Below are positions 13,997 through 22,383 of a DNA stretch of 64,000 nucleotides, one piece after another. Both the position numbers and the translations under genes were made by a program. The DNA lies in the NCBI RefSeq assembly GCF_949628215.1, contig NC_134277.1, positions 29,215,058-29,279,057 on the forward strand. The letters run 5' to 3'. The notes beneath the pieces were generated by a model. The model worked only from the letters and a program-made list of their open reading frames with translations, made no database searches and was not told where the DNA came from. This DNA is from Phalacrocorax aristotelis (Eukaryota > Chordata > Aves > Suliformes > Phalacrocoracidae). Within the stretch, counting starts at the first letter, position 1; the number at the start of each line of letters is the position of its first letter.

Positions 13997-15142
13997 TTAG
14001 ATTGATTACTAAGTGTGGACAAGGCCCCTCACTTGCAGGGAAGTAAGAGTGGAATAGGTAGGAGGGAGGAAAAAATCAGCTGTGTTTTTTTTATTTGTTA
14101 CCCGATTGAAACAAGAAGTCCCTAGGCAGCTTTAGCCTGCTCTGTAATGCAGAGGCTGTCTGGAGGGGCAGGATGACAGCATGATTCCTCGCAGGCTGCA
14201 CGCTTCTGTTCAAAGCTGTGACGTGAGCATCCCGCCTGTCTAGCAGAATGATGGTGCTGGAGACATATGGAGGTGTCCATCTTCCAGGTGTTTGGAGCAG
14301 AAATGGCCACGGGGAAGGCTCTGGTGCAGCTCTTTCAAAGAGTAATCATTACTTACCCCCTCCTTTCCCTGCTCCCCTTTTATTACAGTGTTCCAAACTC
14401 AGACCCCCAAATTAAAACAGTATTTTACAGCTTGGTACTGAAGCCTCAGATTGCAGATATTAATTACCAGGACATGCTCTGAGGGAAACAAGGATTTGGC
14501 AGGACAACTGAAGTCCTCTTTTTCTCTCTCATTTCCCACTCTGTACAGCATGCTGGCTTGCTTCTTGGTTCCCGTTTGGGAGGTGATAAATCTGAGCTTT
14601 GCTATCGAGGCAGGGCATCTGGTAAGGCTACCCTGTGCTGCTGGTGTCCTCCCCTTCACCCTGTCCCAATGTCACATTGGTAATGATACGGTTTGGGCGA
14701 TGGAAGAGGGCAGGAAAAAAAACCCCACAGGACTCCTTGTAAAGAAGAAGGAAAACAAGGTCGATGAGACCTTTCCCTTTGCGTGTCAGTCGGTGGGAAT
14801 AGCCACGGCACCGGACAGGGATGAGCTTTCCAGCTTCACTCCGAGGGGCTGTCCAGCTACAGGTTCCTGCTTGCGGGGGAGAAGCAACCCTTTAATCCCA
14901 CAGTTTGGCTCCCGCAGCCGTCACCCAGCTCTGCTCCAAGATCCCAGTGCCTGGTTTGCGGGCGCCCGCTGCCTTCACAGGCTAAGCAGCACTGTCGTTG
15001 CACGGGACACCCCTGAGGGAGGTGGAAAAACAAACATGAGAGGAAAGAAAGAGGAAAAACGCTCTCCCAGGCTCCTTTCCGGCGCTGGGCAGGCAGCGAG
15101 CTGCCGCGGGCTGGCGGAGAGGGAGAGGGGCTGTGCCCCCCC

Positions 15143-15308
15143 AGGCGGCAGCGCGGGCAGCAGGGCAGGCAGCGCGGGCAGCGCCGGCGCCCCGGCAGGG
15201 GCGGGCAGCAGCGCGGGCGGGACAAGCAGCCCGGGCAGGGCAGGCAGCACAGACGGGGCAGGCAGCAGGGCAGGCAGCGCGGGCAGGGCAGGCAGGGCGG
15301 GCAGCGCA
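15143..15308. repeat. GC-rich GGCAG-type minisatellite
   Basis: Imperfect tandem repeats built from GGGCAGGCAGCGC and GCGGGCAG modules cover about 165 bases. They create Ala/Gly/Ser-rich frames on the + strand and Leu/Pro/Cys-rich frames on the minus strand. The unit length varies, so slippage is likely. It lies about 250 bases upstream of the candidate core promoter. Confidence 0.8.
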
Positions 15309-15528
15309 AGGCAGCTCGCGCCGCCCGGGGAGGGCTCTGATTCATCACCCCGTTCAGAGGAGAGGATGGGACGCCGCTAAACTCCCCTTTCTCCCCCCTC
15401 CCTTCCCCCTCGCCAAGCAAGCCCCCCCTCCTCCCCCCTCCGCTGCTCTTTCTCTCTCCCCAAGCAGTGAGGCTCGGACAGTGCTCGGCTCCAGCGCTTT
15501 ATTTTAAGATGATCGGCCAAGGTCTTTG

Positions 15529-15598
15529 CAGATAGATTTTATCTGAAGTTAAATAGCAGGCGCTCGCCGCTCCCTCGCCAATAAGTCATTTTTAATAG
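15529..15598 (+). promoter_or_regulatory. Candidate core promoter: dual GATA, CCAAT and TATA-like elements
   Basis: Three elements occur in promoter-like order: an inverted pair of GATA sites (CAGATA-5 nt-TATCTG, 15529-15545), a CCAAT box (15578-15582) and an AT-rich TATA-like stretch (TTTTTAATAG, 15589-15598). The AT-rich island in a CpG-rich background and a strong splice donor about 100 bases downstream (15698) make this a plausible start region for the NXPH1 transcript. There is no transcript evidence in the sequence, so the assignment is inferred. Confidence 0.4.
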
Positions 15599-15621
15599 AG
15601 ACAAATCGCCCTGGACGCCCC

Positions 15622-15697
15622 GGAGCGCCGGTGCCGCCGCTCCTGCCCGCGCCCCCCGCCGAAGGCGAGCGGGCAGCCCGGGCAGCTCCCTCCTCCC
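15622..15697 (+). other. Candidate noncoding exon 1 of NXPH1 (5' leader)
   Basis: A consensus donor, CCC|GTAAGT, has its GT at 15698-15699. If transcription begins about 25-30 bases after the TATA-like element, a short leader exon of roughly 75 bases would end here and splice to the acceptor at 16666-16667. Vertebrate NXPH1, as I recall it, has an untranslated first exon ahead of the signal-peptide exon, which fits. The start is a guess. A weaker alternative donor (GTACGT, 15953) also exists, and several start sites are likely in a CpG island. Confidence 0.35.
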
Positions 15698-16330
15698 GTA
15701 AGTGTCCTGCTCGGCGGAGCCGGAGCGCGGCCGTGTGCGGAGAAGGGGAGGCGAGGGGGGGGAAGAGCCTGCCAGCCGCCCCGCCGCCTTGACAGTGCCT
15801 GCGCCGGATGCCCAGCGGCCGCGGGACAGCCCGGCGCGGAGCGCGGCGAGGAGATGCGCAGGGGCGGCGGGCTGCGCCGCGGCGCTCAGCCCCTCTAGGC
15901 TCGCCCATGGAGCGCCCCGCGGAGCCCCGGCCGCCGTCGGACCCCCCACGCCGTACGTATCCCCGCCGCGGCCCCCCCGCGGCGGCGGGGCTGTCCGCCG
16001 GGCGCGGGGGCGGAGGAGGGCTGGGGCCGGGGATGGGGGTCCGCGCCCGTCGGGGCGCCCCGGGGAGCGGCCCCGGCCCGGGGCAGGGCACGGCGCGCCT
16101 CCGGAGCGGCAGAGGGAGGTGGGTGTTCATGGGGTAGGCAGAGCCTGCTCGGGGGTCCCAGGGGCGAAGCGCTTCGCCTCGGCTTTAAGCTCCCAGGAGC
16201 ACCCGGAGCCCCGATCCCAGCGCCTCCTGCCCCTTCTCCCCGCTCCGGAGCCGCTCCGCTCTTCGGCGCGCTGCCGGGGCTCCGCGGCCAACCGGCCGGC
16301 GGCCGCCGCCCGGTGCCCGCCGAGGGGCGC

Positions 16331-16374
16331 GGGCAGGGCAGGGTGGGGCAGGGCAGGGGAGGGCAGGGCAGGGC
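16331..16374 (+). repeat. GGGCA-repeat tract with G-quadruplex potential
   Basis: Eight or more runs of three or four G separated by one or two bases (GGGCA units with one GGGTGGGG and one GGGGAGGG variant). On the + strand this meets the usual G-quadruplex pattern. It sits inside the putative first intron, between the candidate donor at 15698 and the acceptor at 16667. Confidence 0.8.
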
Positions 16375-16618
16375 ACCCCCGGGCCGTCCCAGCCCGCACC
16401 ACGGGGCTCTCCCGCCCAGTAAAAGGACCGAGCGCCGGGGAGCGCTGCCTACAGGCGCTCCGCAGCCAGCGCGGACCGTGCGATCACTTTGCTGTGACGC
16501 TGGATTTAACTAGATTTTAATCGGGTTTTGTTTCCCCCACCCCCATCCACACAGCCCATCTCCTCCTTCTCTCCCGCCCCCCCTTCCCTACACACCTCTC
16601 TTCCCCCCTTGTCTCAAG

Positions 16619-16667
16619 CCTAACCTTGTCTTGTGGTCATGGGGTCTATAATTTCATTTTTGTCTAG
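16619..16667 (+). other. Splice acceptor with branch point for the signal-peptide exon
   Basis: A CCTAAC branch-point match (about 16620-16625) is followed about 42 bases later by a pyrimidine-rich run, ATTTCATTTTTGTCTAG, ending in AG at 16666-16667. This is the best acceptor between the CpG-rich leader region and the start codon at 16776. The segment is also less GC-rich than its surroundings, as expected for a functional intron end. A second possible AG follows CATCCACACAG at 16552-16553 but has a poorer pyrimidine tract immediately before it. Confidence 0.55.
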
Positions 16668-16700
16668 GCTGGTGAGAGCTCTGCTTGTTCTGTAAAGTGG

Positions 16701-16766
16701 ATGTCAGGTGGATCTATGTTCTGGAAGGAACAAAGAGGCAGCGAAGGCAGCGCGGGGGAAGTTTGA
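16701..16766 (+). CDS. Upstream ORF in the NXPH1 leader (21 codons)
   Basis: An ATG at 16701 opens a 21-codon frame that contains a second in-frame ATG (16716) and ends at TGA (16764-16766), nine bases before the main ATG. Both upstream ATGs have weak context (T at -3), so leaky scanning or reinitiation would let ribosomes reach the main start. Such short uORFs commonly lower translation of the main frame. The peptide itself is not recognisable. Whether it is used depends on the leader being transcribed from upstream of 16701. Confidence 0.45.
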   Translation: MSGGSMFWKEQRGSEGSAGEV

Positions 16767-16775
16767 GCCGCGAGG

Positions 16776-16829
16776 ATGCAGGCAGTGTACTGGTACGCGG
16801 TCCTTCTGCTCCAGCCCACCCTCGACCTG
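16776..16829 (+). CDS. NXPH1: Neurexophilin-1, first coding exon (signal peptide, partial)
   Basis: The frame encodes MQAVYWYAVLLLQPTLDL and then meets a GTGAGT donor in phase 0. Neurexophilin-1 is a secreted neuronal glycoprotein that binds the LNS2 domain of alpha-neurexins at synapses. From memory the mammalian protein begins MQAACWYVLFLLQPTVYL and continues with VTCANL from the next exon, so the length, the WY and LLQPT blocks and the splice position all agree. The peptide is a typical signal sequence: short start, hydrophobic VLLL core. The ATG has A at -3, a favourable context, and is the first ATG in this frame of the exon. The mature part (N-glycosylated domain and Cys-rich C-terminal domain) is absent here and must lie beyond 64000. 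One oddity is an Asp at residue 17, where I recall Tyr in mammals. NXPH2-4 have different N-termini as I recall them, so NXPH1 is the best paralogue. Confidence 0.85.
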
Positions 16830-16961
16830 GTGAGTGCCCCGGCCCCTCGCACGGGCCGGGCCGGGGGGAGCTCGGCGGGGAGGAGGGCACCAGCCTGCCG
16901 GAGAACGGACAAACTCACGGCCGCTACCGGCGCCCCGCAGCCAGCCCTGCCCCGTCCCCCC

Positions 16962-17020
16962 GGGGTCGGGCCGGGGCCGGGGCCAGGGTAGGGCCGGGGC
17001 CGAGGCGGGGAGGCGCGGGG
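16962..17020 (+). repeat. GGGGCC-rich tract with G-quadruplex potential
   Basis: Repeated GGGCCGGGGCC-type units with many G3-G4 runs lie just after the NXPH1 donor, at the 5' end of the large intron. The tract is GC-pure and low-complexity. G-rich intron starts can influence donor recognition and transcription; that role is not shown here. Confidence 0.7.
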
Positions 17021-17780
17021 CTCGGCCGGGAGCTCTCGGCGGGGCGCGGGGCGGGCAGACCCGTAACTTCTCCTTCGCGGGGAAGGGGCGCGCCGCCGGG
17101 CGGGAGCAGGGTCGGGGTTCCCCGCTGCCGCCTACCGGGCCGGGTCCCCCAGCTGCTTGCGGGGGTACCGGAGCGCGGCTGCAGAGGCGCCCGCCCAGGC
17201 TGGGGGCTGGAGGCAACTTCTTGCCCTCTGCTCCCTCAGGAGCGCGGGAGCCCCTCCGGAAGGGGACACCCCCCCTCCCCCCCGCCCCGGTGTGCCGCTA
17301 CGGGCGGCGCGGCTCCGGCGTGCGGGCACTCACTCAGTGACAAGCAGGGTTAGGATTTTCCGCGTGAAGTGTCATTGACTTTCATAGCAAATCTCCTTTA
17401 AGATTGCCGGGGGAACACGAGTAAACAGCGGCGTTATCTCCTTTAACACACACTTTATTCCCTCTACGATCGCGAGGAACAAACCCAAGGCAGGCTGCTC
17501 CTTTGTAGCTCGTACCTTCGCTCGCCTGCGGTGCGTTAAGCAGGGAAACGCTTGGCGGGAGCTCGACCCCGCGGCGGCGGGGGAAGGAGAAGCCCCTTTT
17601 CCAGATTTCCAGAAGTGCGGCTGAGAGAAGCACCCCGGCGCCCGTGCCGGGGGAGACGGCGGCCCCGGCCCCGGCTCCGCGGCCGCCGGGCGCTGCCGGC
17701 GCTGCCGCTCCCTGCGCTTGCCTGGACGGGCCGCCTGGGGGCGCTGCGGTGCAGCGCGGGGCGGTGGAGAGCGGCCGAGC

Positions 17781-18030
17781 GCGGGGCGGCCAATCCCGCG
17801 CGGGCCCGGGGCGGGGCGGGCCCGGGGGCGGGTCCGGGGGCGGGGCCATGCCGGGCGGCGCGCTCCTCCCGCGGCCGCGCAGCGCCCAGCGCGGCCGCGC
17901 AGCGCCGGGGATCGCGCTCCCGTCCCGTCCCGTCCCGTCCCGTCCCGGCTCCCGCCTCGGTGTCCCAGCCCTCGCCGGGCGGTGCCACGTCTGCCGCCGG
18001 CGTCTCTCGTCCCCGCCAATTTTATAACCG
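17781..18030. promoter_or_regulatory. Second promoter-like cluster: CCAAT, GC boxes, TATA-like site
   Basis: Within the intronic part of the CpG island there is a CCAAT box (17790-17794), a run of GGGGCGGGG-type Sp1 boxes (about 17808-17847), a (CGTCC)n tract, and a second CCAAT joined to TTTTATAA (about 18017-18026). This composition is typical of a CpG-island promoter. It could drive an alternative NXPH1 start, an antisense or noncoding RNA, or simply be part of the broad island. No linked coding frame was found on either strand. Confidence 0.4.
17919..17947. repeat. (CGTCC)n pentanucleotide repeat
   Basis: Five perfect CGTCC copies (17921-17945) with partial flanking units inside the CpG island. 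Each unit carries a CpG, so the tract adds a dense run of methylatable sites and is prone to length change. Confidence 0.9.
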
Positions 18031-18079
18031 GGGGTGGGTGTGGGGGGTGGGCGAGGGGAGGAAAGCGGGGAGAAAGGTG

Positions 18080-18332
18080 CGTGGCAAATAATCTATCAAA
18101 AAGCCGGAGCGAGATCGATACGTCGTGTTAAATTTTAAATGTGTTTGCTGGCAGTTAAACTGCTCTCGACTCATTACAACAACAGTGCTGGATTTATTCT
18201 AATGCGCTGCAGTCTGAACAACAAGCGCATTAATTCTCCTTTAATTGTAAACTGGGAGCATTTGAAAACCATTCAGTGTGCAAATTATGCTGATTCAATT
18301 ACCGTTTAGTTACAGACTTCATTACCTGAATG
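18080..18332. promoter_or_regulatory. Candidate conserved enhancer, TAAT-rich
   Basis: Immediately after the island the sequence becomes AT-rich but non-repetitive. It still has several CpGs (for example ATCGATACGTCG near 18114) and many TAAT/ATTA homeodomain cores. These include a perfect inverted pair, TAATGCGCT (18200-18208) and AGCGCATTA (18224-18232). Later motifs are TTAATTCTCC, TTTAATTG and ATTCAATTACC. Retained CpGs in AT-rich intron next to a neural gene are typical of conserved noncoding elements. Conservation itself cannot be seen from one sequence. Confidence 0.4.
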
Positions 18333-18333
18333 C

Positions 18334-18361
18334 TTTTTTTTTTCTTTTTCTTTTTTTTTTC
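18334..18361. repeat. T-rich low-complexity tract
   Basis: Twenty-eight bases of T with only three isolated C interruptions. It directly follows the TAAT-rich candidate enhancer. Confidence 0.9.
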
Positions 18362-18539
18362 TCCAAGGGCTTGGCATTGCAGAGTAAAGGAGACGATTTT
18401 CTAGTTTCCCTCAAAACAATGCTAAATATCACACACACACAAAATCGGGAATAAAAGACAACCTAAGGGGAGGGGATGCGCTCTTCGGCTGGGTTGTGTC
18501 TTCTGCCAAAAACTCGGGGGGGATCCAAAGGATTTCCCA

Positions 18540-18700
18540 GCCTAACCCGACTCTTCTTTCTAAGTCGATATTTGACATTTATGCCAATATCTCCGTATTA
18601 TCCGAATTTAGGGAGTCACTCTGAGAGTTTGCATTAGGCCATCGCATGATAATAAACTGTTTATTAGCATCGAAGCATGAAGTTTTGCTTAAAGCTTTAA
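18540..18700. promoter_or_regulatory. Unique, CpG-keeping segment, possible regulatory element
   Basis: The stretch has no repeat character. It keeps CpGs in AT-rich context (AAGTCGATATTTG, CTCCGTATTATCCGAATTT, GCCATCGCATGATAATAAAC) and contains several ATTA/TAAT cores. It resembles the neighbouring candidate enhancer at 18.1-18.3 kb. Function is inferred from composition only. Confidence 0.3.
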
Positions 18701-19139
18701 CGGGGTGCCACAGACCAGCAAGGTGCAGCACTTTGCTGTCCCTACCCGTGTGCACGCGTCGCTCCGTGCGGGCTAAAGCGGTCCCAATTAGGAATTAAAT
18801 TTCCTGTACCCAACCTGTTAGGAGGGGTAAATGAGCCGCCAGCACAACCAGCTTCCTATCAGGTGTGTTAAAAAAATCATTTTTGAGAGGGGTTAATAAT
18901 ACAGGGGAGAGAGAAAATAGCCTGTTTCCCCTCCACCAGAACCAGGGGGTGTTCAGGGGTAGTGACCAGCCGCAGAGAGGCTGGGCTGCCTCCAAGTTAC
19001 TCATATACAGACACTCGCGGGCTTGTAATTTCTCTTCACCCAGCAAACCAATGCTCTTTTTTATTTATTCCCCCACACCACCGTTAAACCTCTTCCTAAT
19101 GAAATCTTTGAAAAAAAAGAGCTTCTGCTTTTCTTCCCC

Positions 19140-19700
19140 TTTTTAATAGAGCCATATGCTATCCAGCCTTATTGCCTGAAATTTATAGAGGTCACGGCCG
19201 ACCAGGACCAGTAGGAATTTTGCTGGGGTAGAGATGGTTTGCCGTATTACATTTATTGATAAGAACATTAGTTAGCCTCTGCAAGACATGCATTTTCTTG
19301 TTTCGGGCTGCGCAGTGTATTGAAAATGTTACATTTGATTATCAGTAGAAGTGCATTTTCTTTGGCCTAAACGGATAACTTAGTACATATTTGGTAGAAT
19401 TAGGAGTTAACCTTTAAAGGCTTGCAGTTATTTTGTTTCTTCAGATTTAGAGACCTGTATAAAGTGTTCAAACAGCTGCTCTCCGTCGTATTTACCACAG
19501 GACTCCACCGCTGTTCTTTCGAAAGCATTTTAGCCCTATTCTCATGGATGTTTTCTTAAGTAACAGTGCTTCGCCGAGCTCCAAATCGTCATTAAGGAGG
19601 AAAGTAAATATTAAGAAAGGAAAACCACCCGGAGATCGTAGACTGTGTCAGGTTTGAGCTCTGTCTGTTGATAAGCGCGCAAGGGTTTTACACCACTCCC
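19140..19700. promoter_or_regulatory. Unique AT-rich segment, possible conserved element
   Basis: About 560 bases of non-repetitive sequence with well-spaced CpGs and AT-rich factor-like motifs, for example a TTGATAAGAAC GATA-type site near 19257 and TGATTATCAG near 19336. There is no open frame of note. It may be one or more conserved noncoding elements; this needs alignment to other birds. Confidence 0.3.
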
Positions 19701-19787
19701 TTAATGGAAACCTCGTTTCATTCCTGCCTAGTTGCCGGTGAATTTCCAGTCTGACACGATAGGACAATAAAACGCCAGGGTGCTTCT

Positions 19788-19862
19788 TTTAATTTCTTTC
19801 TTTCTTTCTCTCCCCGCCTCACCCCCCCCCTCACCCCCCCCACCCCACCCCCCCCCGCCCCG
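19788..19862. repeat. CTTT microsatellite followed by C-rich tract
   Basis: A short TTTC/CTTT run is followed by about 45 bases of C broken by single A, T or G. The pair is purine/pyrimidine-asymmetric and could form triplex or i-motif structures. It is also a likely site of sequencing error. Confidence 0.85.
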
Positions 19863-19869
19863 GGTGGAA

Positions 19870-20660
19870 GAAACATGCTGTAGAAGCGACTGCAAAACGC
19901 GCAGGCAAAGACGGCCGGTATCCTCACTAGTTATTTCTCAGTAGGACAGGTCAAGGGTGGCCCCAAAGGAGAAGGCAGATCGGTCCCGCACCGGCTGCTA
20001 AGGGAGACCCGTGGGGAGGGCGGAAAGCGGCGGGCGGGCAGCTCCCGCCGCCTGCCAGACCCCGCGCACCCCCCGGCAAACCCAAAATGCGGCGCAGGTT
20101 GCAGGATTTTACCCCCTCCTTTTGCCCCCAGTATGTTCCCAGGCTCTGCCTTCGCATGCTCTCGGAGAAACTTCCCCCCAAGTAACAAGCGGGGAATGAT
20201 AACATGCCCCGCTTTTGCTGGGATCATCCCGGCTTGAAGAGACTTCAGCTCACTAAAGTACTCCTTACCCGGAGTAGCGGGTACGGAACTAAAAACCAGT
20301 CGGAGTTTTGCGCTGCATGATGCTAGGGTAAGGATCCCTTCCCCCTCAGCCCCCCTCCCCCCCACCCCCCCGGCTCGTCGTCCTTTCCCAGCAAAGTGTT
20401 TCTTTCACCGGTGGGTTTGTAAATTAGGATATACATCAGAGCTGACGGATTTAAGCAGCACAAGAGCAAATGGAGGGGTGATTTTTCACCCCCCGACGAG
20501 GGCTGCGGGCAGGCTGTTTCGCGGGGGGAGTTTCTCTGCGCGGCGCTTTGTCAGAGAAATACAACTGCGGGACTCCCGGGGCTGGCAGAGGGTCTTGGAA
20601 ACAGCCTGCTAACCTCCTCCCCGCGCCGGGCTGGGGTTTTAAGGTCTGTTCCACACCGTC
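19870..20660. promoter_or_regulatory. Moderate GC-rich, CpG-containing intronic island
   Basis: GC content and CpG density rise again here, though less than in the main island, with denser patches at about 19980-20100 and 20480-20640. There are C-runs near 20341-20372. Open frames on both strands (19931-20365 minus, 20451-20654 minus) have no recognisable domain and look composition-driven. It may be an intragenic regulatory island. Confidence 0.4.
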
Positions 20661-21589
20661 GGTGTAGTTTGGAGGCCTTCTGACAGCCGGGCGGAGCTTT
20701 CCTGCAAAAATATTCTGAATAATAGAGGTTTCAAATTGTCCTCAGTGGTGGCACTCTTGGCACGGTATTTGCTGAGGGGGTAAACAGGGGGTTAGTGGGT
20801 CCAGAGTTTGTGTACATTTAATTTCGCTCTGTGTCGCACTGTTTGCGGTCATTTCACCCCGGTTAATGAAAGCTATGGAGAACGTGAAGAGATATCACGT
20901 GCCGGCGAAGATAAGTGGATTTTTCCCCCCCTTCTTTCTTTTTTTAAAGACAGTTGCCGATTGTGTCCTACTTTGTGGTGGGAGGAAAAAAAACCCACCT
21001 CTATCGGCAGAGAAGATAAAAGAAAACAAAAGAGGGACACGGCATTCTCCTATCATAATCACCACCCACAGTATTTTCTCAGAGGCATTTGGTGCTGAAA
21101 GCATTCGGGTATTGCTTTTTTTTCCCCCCCAAACAAGAGGTTATTGCAGTTTTCACTTTGACGTCGAAGGCGGGGAGGGCGGGAGAGCGCTTGGTGCGGA
21201 GGGAGAGAAGTTGCTTTTTGTGCGAGAGAGTTTACGTAGCCTCAAGACGATCCCGCTCCCTCTTTCTAAAGGAGTTTGAGACGCTTTCGCGGTGGTGTAA
21301 GGGGAATAATTACCCTTTCGGAAGGTAAGGCACGGGAATAGCAACCGGACCCGGATCTCGTGTAGGCGAAACAAACTTATCTGAGCTCTAGGTTTTTTTT
21401 TGTTTGTTTGGTTTTTCTTAAGCGGAGGATGGTACAATCTTTTCGGGGATTCCTTCCTGCCTGCCCAACCACCGGGGACCTGTGCTAGGAGTTTAAAAAG
21501 GGGTTTCCCCGCACTGAATTATCTTTTTCCTGGTGCTTAGTACACACTATTTTCATCTCTTAAATCGCCTGAGAAAGCAGTCTGGAATA

Positions 21590-22330
21590 CGTTTCACCTT
21601 GTAGGGAGGCACTTGAACATCATCCAATGTCCCCGCCTCTCTCTGACTAACCAAATCTTCCAAATCGGTACCTAGAGGTATCCATTTTAAGCCGTTTAAT
21701 ATTTCCCTGCATCTCTAAACCGCCATTTTAATTAACAAAAAGCCAATTTCCCAGTCGTCTTGGAAAGTGCGGTGAAGCAGGTTAAGAAACCAATTGCTCG
21801 GAATAGCCAGCACTTGGAGAAAATGAATGTGTGAGCCATCCTTCCCTCCCTAGAATTGGCTTCTGTTCTCCCGATTGGGCTTGGGTGAAGTTATGCTGTG
21901 ATTTATCAGATAGTTTAACTCCCAACTCGCTCTTCTTGTAAGTCAGCATTAAACCACCTCCTGGGTGCTTTGTAAATACAGCTTTAGCATTTTTTTCATG
22001 CAGCAGATTGACATGTTGACGATTCTGCTTTAAGGAATGTGACAATAAAGTAGAAAACCAAAGGCTGGCAAGCACTTCATCAAGGATAAAAAGGTTCTGC
22101 TGTAAGGATGTCACTCAATTTATTGTGAAAGTCGAATGAATTACGTTTAATGAAAGTGCTCCCCAGATGAATATTACCAGCAATTTCCTGAGTTGGCTCT
22201 GTCAGATTGATATGAGGAAATGCCAACCCATATCAAAAAAGATCTCCAATCTCAATTACTATGCAAGCTTTCGAAGAGCTCCTTTTTATTGATATGATAT
22301 ATATTGGCGGGTTCTCAATGCTGCGGAAAC
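21590..22330. promoter_or_regulatory. Homeodomain-motif-rich unique block, candidate regulatory element
   Basis: The block is non-repetitive and has many TAAT/ATTA sites (for example TTTAATTAAC near 21728, GAATTACGTTTAATG near 22138 and CTCAATTACTATGC near 22252). Isolated CpGs persist in an AT-rich background. The frame at 21782-22114 on the minus strand is not recognisable and is probably chance. Together with 18.1-18.7 and 19.1-19.7 kb it suggests a cluster of regulatory elements at the 5' end of the NXPH1 intron. Confidence 0.3.
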
Positions 22331-22383
22331 TGCTCTCTGTTTGACAGGACAGCATATTTCCTAGTGTATTGTTTAACTTTACC

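Larger units (their letters stand above)
16668..16829 (+). other. NXPH1 exon carrying 5' leader and signal peptide
   Basis: This 162-base exon is defined by the acceptor at 16666-16667 and a strong donor, CTG|GTGAGT, at 16830. The first 108 bases are untranslated leader and include a short upstream ORF. The last 54 bases are coding and end in phase 0. The exon arrangement agrees with what I recall of vertebrate NXPH1: a leader/signal-peptide exon, then a very long intron, then one large exon with the rest of the protein. The 5' edge is less certain than the 3' edge, because transcription could also start inside this part of the island. Confidence 0.6.
14850..18060. promoter_or_regulatory. CpG island complex at the NXPH1 5' end
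   Basis: Base composition changes abruptly from AT-rich flank to long stretches with very high GC and abundant CpG. The dense parts are about 15100-16480, 16740-17340 and 17400-18060, with a lower-GC gap at 16500-16700 that holds the splice acceptor of the signal-peptide exon. Unmethylated CpG islands of this size normally mark promoters of developmentally regulated vertebrate genes, and this one spans the first exons of the gene on the + strand. All long open frames inside it (for example 14451-15380, 15702-16520 and 17552-18091) are Ala/Gly/Pro/Arg-rich and appear in several frames on both strands. That is the expected artefact of stop-poor GC-rich DNA, not protein coding. Confidence 0.85.

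Noticed and set aside
14451-15380. 309-codon + strand open frame
   Set aside because: Its C-terminal half is the GGCAG minisatellite (Ala/Gly/Ser-rich) and its N-terminal half has no domain. Long frames exist on the opposite strand too, as expected for stop-poor GC-rich DNA.
15907-16137. ATG with good context opening a Pro/Arg-rich frame (starting MERPAEP)
   Set aside because: A possible start with a possible donor at 15953, but the peptide is low-complexity and unknown. It more likely lies in leader or intron sequence.
15702-16520. 272-codon + strand open frame, with overlapping frames of similar size
   Set aside because: Arg/Ala/Pro/Gly-rich in several frames on both strands within the CpG island; no recognisable family. 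The composition explains it.
16685-17353. 222-codon frame crossing the signal-peptide exon
   Set aside because: It starts at a non-ATG position, is out of frame with the NXPH1 peptide and reads through its splice donor; it is a GC-driven shadow.
17372-18091. Several 120-215-codon frames on both strands
   Set aside because: Arg/Pro/Ala/Gly-rich, overlapping in most frames, and including (CGTCC)n; no domain. Kept only as possible promoter DNA.
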